The notes below the pieces were generated by a model. That model saw only the letters and a list, made by a program, of their open reading frames with translations. It was not told the DNA's origin and made no database searches. DNA of 11,735 nucleotides from an uncultured Opitutia bacterium. Lineage in GTDB: Bacteria > Verrucomicrobiota > Verrucomicrobiia > Opitutales > UBA953. Positions 7,277-11,735 of the stretch are shown here, piece after piece (position 1 is the first letter of the stretch; each line of letters starts with the position of its first letter). The DNA is taken from NCBI GenBank assembly GCA_937874455.1, contig CALNBE010000217.1, positions 1-11,735 on the forward strand, in the 5' to 3' direction. The position numbers and the translations under genes are program-made.

Positions 7277-8572
7277 ATGTCCGAAACTCCCTCCGCTTTA
7301 TTTCGCTATAACAATCAAGAATTTTCGCTCCCGATCCGTCAGGGAAGCGAGGCGGAGCAGGCGATTGATATCTCCCAATTACGGGAGAAAACGGGACTGA
7401 TTACCTTTGATGACGGGTTTGGCAACACCGGTTCCTGCCAGAGCGCGATCACTTATATCGAGGGCGAAAAGGGAATTTTGCGTTACCGTGGATACCCGAT
7501 TGAGCAATTGGCGGAGCACTCCAATTTTGTGGAGACGGCCTATCTGGTCATTTACGGCGAGTTGCCGACCCAGGAGCAACGCAGCCAGTTTTCGGCGTTG
7601 CTGACGGAGAACGCGGCCATTCACGAACGGATGGTTTACCTCTTTGAAAGTTATCCCCGCGACGCGCATCCGATGGCGTTGCTGGGAGCGATGGTCAACG
7701 CGTTGGCCTGCTATTATCCACATTTGGCGACCAACAATCACGATCGTGACATTATCAATTTCGACGACGCGGCGGCGACCCTGATCTCGAAGGTGCGCAC
7801 GATCACCGCGATGGCCTACCGGATGAGCCGCGGTCTGCCGGTGATTTATCCGAAGCGCGGTCTGAAGTACTGCGAGAACTTCCTGCACATGATGTTCTCC
7901 GAGCCCTACGACATGTACGAGTGTCCGGATGTGGTGGCGCGGGCGCTCAACCTGATTCTTTTGCTGCATGCCGATCACGAGCAGAATTGCAGCACGGCCA
8001 CGGTGCGCATGGTGGCGTCCTCGGGCGCGAACCTTTTTGCCTCGGCGGCGGCCGGAATCTGCGCGCTGTGGGGGCCGCTGCACGGCGGGGCCAACCAGGC
8101 GGTGATTGAGATGTTGCAGGCGATTCACGCGGAGGGCGACGATGGGTCGCGTTTCATCGCGGCGGCCAAGGACGGCAAGCGGCGGCTGATGGGCTTCGGG
8201 CACCGTGTTTACAAAAATTACGATCCGCGCGCCAAAATCATCGGCAAGGCGTGTGACGATTTGCTGCGGGAAATGGGCATCAACGACCCATTGCTGGACA
8301 TTGCCCGGCTGCTGGAGCAGACCGCGCTCCGGGACAGTTATTTTGTGGAGCGAAAACTCTACCCGAACGTGGATTTTTACAGCGGCATCATCATGCGGGC
8401 GATCGGGATTCCGCTGAACATGTTCACGGTGATGTTTGCCATCGGGCGGATGCCCGGCTGGGTGGCGAACTGGCGTGAAGTGGCGACTGTGGGCAAGCCG
8501 AAGATTTACCGGCCCCGGCAAATTTACGTCGGCAGTCAGGTGCGCGATTACGTGCCGATGGAAAAGCGTTGA
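7277..8572 (+). CDS. gltA: Citrate synthase (type II, Gram-negative-like)
   Basis: Condenses oxaloacetate and acetyl-CoA to citrate, the entry step of the TCA cycle; cytoplasmic. From the ATG at 7277 it is 431 aa, matching the long Gram-negative type with an N-terminal domain (~1-60, including GLITFDDGFGNTGSC at 40-54). An in-frame TTG nine bases upstream is a weaker alternative. The catalytic residues are present: H269 in GPLHGGAN (266-273), H309 in GFGHRVYKN (306-314) and D366 in PNVDFYSG (363-370). LLLHADHEQNCSTATVR (228-244) and the C-terminal RPRQIYVG (412-419) are also family-typical. Whether it is NADH-inhibited, as many of this type are, cannot be seen. A weak GAAG about six bases before the ATG is the only possible ribosome-binding element. 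The gene is followed closely by a strong hairpin terminator and converges on fumarase. Confidence 0.96.
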   Translation: MSETPSALFRYNNQEFSLPIRQGSEAEQAIDISQLREKTGLITFDDGFGNTGSCQSAITYIEGEKGILRYRGYPIEQLAEHSNFVETAYLVIYGELPTQEQRSQFSALLTENAAIHERMVYLFESYPRDAHPMALLGAMVNALACYYPHLATNNHDRDIINFDDAAATLISKVRTITAMAYRMSRGLPVIYPKRGLKYCENFLHMMFSEPYDMYECPDVVARALNLILLLHADHEQNCSTATVRMVASSGANLFASAAAGICALWGPLHGGANQAVIEMLQAIHAEGDDGSRFIAAAKDGKRRLMGFGHRVYKNYDPRAKIIGKACDDLLREMGINDPLLDIARLLEQTALRDSYFVERKLYPNVDFYSGIIMRAIGIPLNMFTVMFAIGRMPGWVANWREVATVGKPKIYRPRQIYVGSQVRDYVPMEKR

Positions 8573-8576
8573 GTGC

Positions 8577-8611
8577 AAAAAAAACGCTCCGGGTTCGCGG
8601 AGCGTTTTTTT
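8577..8611. terminator. Bidirectional rho-independent terminator between gltA and fumarase
   Basis: A perfect 7-bp GC-rich stem, CGCTCCG (8585-8591) paired with CGGAGCG (8598-8604), encloses a 6-base loop. Eight A precede it (8577-8584) and seven T follow (8605-8611). The A/T arms make it equally good on both strands, so it can end gltA transcripts (4 bp after the stop codon) and fumarase transcripts (about 40 bp after its stop codon). Confidence 0.93.
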
Positions 8612-8651
8612 GTTGGCGGCAAAGGAATTTTTCCTTCGCGAGGAAAGACGC

Positions 8652-10316
8652 TTAATGTCCGGCGGCAGAACCCGCGCAGGCGGCGCAGGCATGGGCGTCG
8701 ATTTGCTGGAAGAAATCGTTGCCCTTGTCATCGACCAAGATGAAGGCGGGGAAATCGACCACTTCGATTTTCCAAATGGCTTCCATGCCCAGCTCGGGGT
8801 ATTCGAGCAGTTCGACCTTGCGGATGTTTTCCTTTGCCAGAATGGCGGCGGGACCGCCGATGGAGCCGAGATAGAAACCGCCGTGTTTTTTGCAGGCGTC
8901 GGTGACCTGTTGGCCGCGGTTGCCCTTGGCGATCATGATGAGCGAGCCGCCCTCGGCCTGAAACTGGTCCACGTAGGAGTCCATGCGTCCGGCGGTGGTG
9001 GGGCCGAAGGAACCCGAAGCGTAACCGGCGGGCGTCTTGGCCGGGCCGGCGTAGTAAACCGGGTGCTTTTTGATGTAGTCAGGCAGCCCCTGTCCGGCGT
9101 CGATACGCTCCTTGAGCTTGGCGTGGGCGATATCGCGGGCGACCACGATGGTGCCGTTGAGGGAGAGGCGGGTCTTGACCGGGTATTTGGACAGCTCGGC
9201 CAATACTTCGGGCATCGGGCGGTTGAGGTCGATTTTGACGACATTGGGATCGACCGTGTCCTTGCGGTATTTTTCCGGGATGAAACGGACCGGATTGGTT
9301 TCGAGCTGTTCGATGAAAATTCCCTCCGCGGTGATCTTGGCCTTGCAGTTGCGGTCGGCCGAGCAGGAAACTCCCATGCCCACCGGGCAGGATGCGCCGT
9401 GGCGCGGGAGGCGGACGACGCGCACGTCTAGCGCGAACCATTTTCCTCCGAACTGGGCACCGAGTCCAAGTTGATGGGCGGCCTTGAGGAGTTTGGCCTC
9501 CATTTCGAGGTCGCGGAAGGCGCGGCCGTGCTCGTTGCCGGAAGTGGGAAGGGCGTCGTAGTATTTGGTCGAGGCCAGCTTGACCGTCTTCATGGTGGTT
9601 TCGGCGGAGGTGCCGCCGATGACGAAGGCCAGATGGTAGGGCGGGCAGGCGGCGGTGCCGAGGGTTTTCATTTTTTCGACCAGAAATTTTTCGAGGCTCT
9701 TGGGGTTGAGCAGGGCCTTGGTTTCCTGGAAGAGATAATTCTTGTTGGCCGAGCCGCCGCCCTTGGCGACGAAGAGGAAGGAGTAGCTCATGCCCTCGGT
9801 GGCATAGAGGTCGATTTGCGCCGGGAGGTTGGTGCCGGTGTTGGTCTCCTTGTACATGTCGAGCGGCGCGGTCTGGGAGTAGCGCAGGTTGTTTTGCGTG
9901 TAGGCCTGGTAAACGCCGAGGGAAAGCGCTTCGGCATCATTGGCACCGGTCCAGACCTGCTGGCCTTTTTTCCCGACGATGGTGGCGGTGCCGGTGTCCT
10001 GGCAGAAGGGCAGCACGCCGTGGGATGCCACTTCGGCGTTGCGGAGCATGGTCAGGGCGACGGAACGGTCGTTTTCGCTGGCCTCGGGATCGTCAAGAAT
10101 CGCGGCGACCTGGGCCAGGTGGGCCGGACGGAGCATGAAGGCGATGTCGTGGAAGGCTTGATTGGCAAGCAGCGTCAGGCCCTCGGGGGAAATTTTGAGA
10201 ACCGGTTTTCCTTCGAACTCTCCAACGGAAACATGGTCGCGGGTGACGAGCCGGTAGGCGGTTTCATCTTTTCCCAAGGGAAAAGTATCCTGATAAGCAA
10301 ATGAGGGAGTTGCCAT
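8652..10316 (-). CDS. Class I fumarate hydratase, iron-sulfur, FumA/FumB type
   Basis: Reversible hydration of fumarate to L-malate in the TCA cycle, using an oxygen-sensitive [4Fe-4S] cluster. At 554 aa it is the one-chain form with alpha and beta parts fused, close to E. coli FumA (about 548 aa). Cluster-ligand cysteines fall at C105 in PFCQDTGT (103-110), C224 in TAACPPYH (221-228) and C318 in GVSCSADRNC (315-324), the positions I recall for E. coli FumA. IGGTSAETTMK (233-243) and GSFGPTTAGRMD (435-446) are further family marks. The C-terminus carries an extra tail, HACAACAGSAAGH (542-554), with two added cysteines. It has the best ribosome-binding site in the window, AGGA four bases before the ATG. 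It converges on gltA and shares its terminator. Other class I enzymes (e.g. L-tartrate dehydratase) are related, but the length and TCA neighbour favour fumarase; a fumA or fumB symbol would be by analogy only. Confidence 0.93.
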   Translation of the reverse strand: MATPSFAYQDTFPLGKDETAYRLVTRDHVSVGEFEGKPVLKISPEGLTLLANQAFHDIAFMLRPAHLAQVAAILDDPEASENDRSVALTMLRNAEVASHGVLPFCQDTGTATIVGKKGQQVWTGANDAEALSLGVYQAYTQNNLRYSQTAPLDMYKETNTGTNLPAQIDLYATEGMSYSFLFVAKGGGSANKNYLFQETKALLNPKSLEKFLVEKMKTLGTAACPPYHLAFVIGGTSAETTMKTVKLASTKYYDALPTSGNEHGRAFRDLEMEAKLLKAAHQLGLGAQFGGKWFALDVRVVRLPRHGASCPVGMGVSCSADRNCKAKITAEGIFIEQLETNPVRFIPEKYRKDTVDPNVVKIDLNRPMPEVLAELSKYPVKTRLSLNGTIVVARDIAHAKLKERIDAGQGLPDYIKKHPVYYAGPAKTPAGYASGSFGPTTAGRMDSYVDQFQAEGGSLIMIAKGNRGQQVTDACKKHGGFYLGSIGGPAAILAKENIRKVELLEYPELGMEAIWKIEVVDFPAFILVDDKGNDFFQQIDAHACAACAGSAAGH

Positions 10317-10327
10317 GTTTCCTGTGT
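10317..10327 (-). promoter_or_regulatory. Ribosome-binding site of the fumarase gene
   Basis: Read on the minus strand, the sequence before the ATG is CACACAGGAAAC, placing AGGA four bases from the start codon. It is the only clear Shine-Dalgarno-like element upstream of any gene in the window and supports the chosen start of fumarase. Confidence 0.55.
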
Positions 10328-10454
10328 GCCGGAGGCGGAGGAATCCGGCAAACCCAAAAGCGGTGGCAGGCGGGGGGACGCGGCGCGTTGCAATTTTGCT
10401 AATGGCGATGATGGGGAAATCTTTTGGAAGAGGATGAACCTGGTGATGAGGCGC

Positions 10455-10487
10455 AAAAAAACCGCCGTGGGCTGCACGGCGGTTTTT
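10455..10487 (-). terminator. Rho-independent terminator of the HU gene
   Basis: A perfect 8-bp stem, CCGCCGTG (10462-10469) with CACGGCGG (10475-10482), has a 5-base loop. On the minus strand it is followed by seven T (complement of the A run 10455-10461), so it ends HU transcripts about 20 bp after the stop codon. The five T on the plus strand could give weaker termination the other way. It separates HU from the fumarase gene on the same strand, implying that fumarase has its own promoter in 10317-10454, where I find no convincing -35/-10 pair. Confidence 0.9.
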
Positions 10488-10507
10488 GGGAAAAAAAGAG
10501 AGAGGAG

Positions 10508-10795
10508 TTATTTGGTCTTGCCGGCCACTTCCTTGAGGGCGGCACCGGCCTTGAACTTTACGCTCTTGGAGGCCTTGATCTTGATCTTTTCCTTGGTCTT
10601 CGGGTTGACGCCGGTGCGGGCGGCACGGGTGGCGACGGCGAAGGTGCCAAAGCCGATCAGTTGCACGCTCTTGTCCTTCTTGATGCCAACCTTGATGGCG
10701 TCAAGCGTGGCTTCGACAGCGCGTTCGGCGCAGGCTTTGGTGGCATCAGTGCCGAGAAGCTTTTGCACTTCGGCGACGAGTTCGGATTTGTTCAT
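10508..10795 (-). CDS. HU-family nucleoid DNA-binding protein
   Basis: Small basic histone-like protein that binds and bends DNA as a dimer, packing the chromosome. At 95 aa it has the usual HU/IHF length (~90-100). The N-terminal helical part starts with MNKSELVAEV (1-10). The signature follows: GFGTF (48-52), then the beta-arm RAARTGVNP (57-65) with the intercalating proline P65, and a Lys-rich remainder (K66-K82). It is more like HU than IHF, but a one-gene view cannot separate homodimeric HU from an IHF subunit. It is probably transcribed alone: it has a strong terminator downstream and a 128-bp gap upstream with a paired TGTTAAC repeat. No Shine-Dalgarno precedes the ATG, which is surprising for what is usually a highly expressed protein. 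Confidence 0.95.
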   Translation of the reverse strand: MNKSELVAEVQKLLGTDATKACAERAVEATLDAIKVGIKKDKSVQLIGFGTFAVATRAARTGVNPKTKEKIKIKASKSVKFKAGAALKEVAGKTK

Positions 10796-10821
10796 AGTGT
10801 TGAGTTGGGGGTTGAGAAAGG

Positions 10822-10839
10822 TGTTAACGGACTGTTAAC
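10822..10839 (-). promoter_or_regulatory. Paired TGTTAAC repeat upstream of the HU gene (putative operator)
   Basis: Two exact copies of TGTTAAC (10822-10828 and 10833-10839) start 11 bp apart, about one helical turn. Because GTTAAC is itself palindromic, the pair reads both as a direct and an inverted repeat. It lies 27-44 bp upstream of the HU start codon. A TTGACG hexamer on the minus strand (10875-10870) could be a -35 element, but the matching -10 position is poor, so the promoter itself is not defined. Regulatory role is inferred from position and symmetry only. Confidence 0.35.
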
Positions 10840-10923
10840 AAGGGCGGATTGAGAGCAAAGGTAGAACCGCGTCAATCCCTTTTCTAAGGCATTGCGGGAG
10901 GATTTTCCGCATGAATACGCGGG

Positions 10924-11448
10924 TTAGCGGAGGAAACCGATGCCGAAATGGAGGGCGTGCAGAACGAGTCCGGCGGCGGCGGCGGCGGCGAGATCATCGA
11001 CGACAATGCCGAGCCCGCCGGGAAGTTTTTGCAGTTGTTTGATGCCAAGCGGCTTCAGGATGTCGAAAAAGCGAAAGAGTCCGAAGCCCAGCAGAAACCA
11101 GATCCACGGTTGTTGGGCGTGGCGCATGACGTTTTCCAGTCCGACGAAAACCAGCGGCATGGCGACCACTTCGTCGATGATGACGCAGCCGGGATCTTTT
11201 TTTTGCAAAAATTTTTCCGCGATGGCGGAGGAAATGATGGCCAGCAGCACGAGGGCCAGCAGCACGCCGAGGAAAACCGTCCAGCGTTGCGCGTTGTTGA
11301 ACGGAGCCAGTCCGGCGCTGTAGAGCAGCAGTCCGGCGGCGCTGCCCCAGGTGCCGGGGGCGGGCAGGCGGGTGCCGAGCGGGCCGAGGGTGGCGAGGGC
11401 GGTGAACGCGCCGCCCGCAGGGCCGGAGAAAAACCAGGATGCTTTCAT
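10924..11448 (-). CDS. pgpA: Phosphatidylglycerophosphatase A
   Basis: Inner-membrane lipid phosphatase that removes phosphate from phosphatidylglycerophosphate to give phosphatidylglycerol. From the ATG at 11448 it is 174 aa, normal for PgpA; a longer open frame reaching 11586 lies inside pgsA and is ignored. Conserved blocks: LPAPGTWGS (28-36), corresponding to the APGT-GS motif; KKDPGCVIIDEVVAMP (83-98), the acidic DP...DEVV motif; FRFFDILKP (125-133); and GIVVDDLAAA (147-156). DEVVA replaces the commoner DEVVG. Several hydrophobic segments (~33-50, 57-77, 114-128, 150-170) fit a multispanning protein. The start codon shares one base with the pgsA stop codon (TAATG), so translation is likely coupled to PgsA, whose product it dephosphorylates. 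No Shine-Dalgarno and no terminator downstream are visible. Confidence 0.95.
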   Translation of the reverse strand: MKASWFFSGPAGGAFTALATLGPLGTRLPAPGTWGSAAGLLLYSAGLAPFNNAQRWTVFLGVLLALVLLAIISSAIAEKFLQKKDPGCVIIDEVVAMPLVFVGLENVMRHAQQPWIWFLLGFGLFRFFDILKPLGIKQLQKLPGGLGIVVDDLAAAAAAGLVLHALHFGIGFLR

Positions 11449-11735
11449 TACTGTTTGGGCTCGTCCCAGAGGATGTGCCAGTACTTGACGAGATAACCGG
11501 TGCCGGAGGAAATGGTCAGCAGGGTGGCGAGCAAAAAGGCGGCCAGTCCGGCGTTGAGCCAGAGGGAAACGGTGGCAGGTTCCCATCCCCAGTCCTGCCG
11601 CCCCGCATGCACCAAGAGCAGGAGAATCAGCGCGACGATTTGCAGGACGGTTTTGATTTTGCCCGAGCGTTCGGCGGCGAGCACGATGCCGGAGCTGGCG
11701 GCGATCAGGCGCAGCCCGGTGATGAGAAATTCGCG
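11448..11735 (-). CDS. pgsA: CDP-diacylglycerol--glycerol-3-phosphate 3-phosphatidyltransferase, C-terminal part (gene cut by window edge)
   Basis: Inner-membrane enzyme that makes phosphatidylglycerophosphate from CDP-diacylglycerol and glycerol-3-phosphate, the step before PgpA. Only the last 95 codons are in the window; the 5' part, including the CDP-alcohol phosphatidyltransferase motif (DxxDG...AR...G...D...D), lies beyond 11735. The visible sequence opens with REFLITGLRLIAASSG and continues with LAAERSGKIKTVLQIVAL, the typical second half of PgsA with its conserved GKIKT. Two hydrophobic stretches follow (about partial residues 30-43 and 60-77). Its TAA overlaps the pgpA ATG by one base, so the two consecutive pathway genes form one operon. 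Identification rests on the REF-TGLR and GKIKT blocks plus the pgpA neighbour. Confidence 0.92.
   Translation of the reverse strand, partial: REFLITGLRLIAASSGIVLAAERSGKIKTVLQIVALILLLLVHAGRQDWGWEPATVSLWLNAGLAAFLLATLLTISSGTGYLVKYWHILWDEPKQ

Noticed and set aside
7379..8731. 450-codon open frame antisense to citrate synthase, and other long antisense frames (e.g. 3450-4640 opposite GH16, 9471-10304 opposite fumarase).
   Set aside because: They mirror well-identified genes, have no recognisable motifs, and their compositions (His/Arg/Gly/Val-rich) are what a GC-rich gene gives when read on the other strand.
10894..10912. GCGGGAG...TTTCCGC hairpin just downstream of pgpA as a terminator.
   Set aside because: The stem depends on G-T pairs and no T run follows on the minus strand.

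Overview
The window (GC-rich, roughly 58% by eye) looks like ordinary chromosomal DNA of a Gram-negative heterotroph. The combination of a GspE/GspF pair, a secreted GH16 glucanase, a FumA-type one-chain fumarase, a split histidine cluster and near absence of Shine-Dalgarno leaders suggests a Verrucomicrobiota-like organism. That placement is an inference from family resemblance only; no rRNA or other decisive marker is present. I see no mobile element, CRISPR array, tRNA, rRNA or phage gene.

Layout. (1) 59-3055, plus strand: a GspE/PilB-type assembly ATPase and its GspF/PilC-type inner-membrane partner. (2) 3078-4664, minus strand: a secreted GH16 endo-beta-glucanase followed by a GNAT acetyltransferase 24 bp downstream; this pair converges on gspF. 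(3) 4840-7226, plus strand: hisC, hisB and hisH, with hisC and hisB overlapping by 13 nt. The GH16 gene and hisC diverge from a 175-bp shared upstream region. (4) 7277-8572, plus strand: citrate synthase, converging on (5) 8652-10316, minus strand: class I fumarase. The two TCA-cycle genes share a strong symmetrical terminator. (6) 10508-10795, minus strand: an HU-family nucleoid protein with its own terminator and an upstream region holding a paired TGTTAAC repeat. (7) 10924-11735, minus strand: pgpA and the 3' end of pgsA, joined by a TAATG stop/start overlap. These are consecutive steps of phosphatidylglycerol synthesis; pgsA runs off the window edge.

Together the genes cover housekeeping roles (histidine synthesis, TCA cycle, anionic phospholipid synthesis, chromosome packing) plus envelope export and glucan degradation. 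There is no gene-free stretch above 300 bp. The longest are 10317-10507 (191 bp, HU terminator plus fumarase leader), 4665-4839 (175 bp, divergent promoter region) and 10796-10923 (128 bp, HU promoter region).

No undescribed gene system is evident. The most unusual signal is a short word, GGAGGAAA (usually CGGAGGAAA), found 15 times on the two strands in several reading frames and between genes, far above a composition-based expectation. Although it looks like a Shine-Dalgarno sequence, it is not placed upstream of starts, and most genes here have no recognisable ribosome-binding site.
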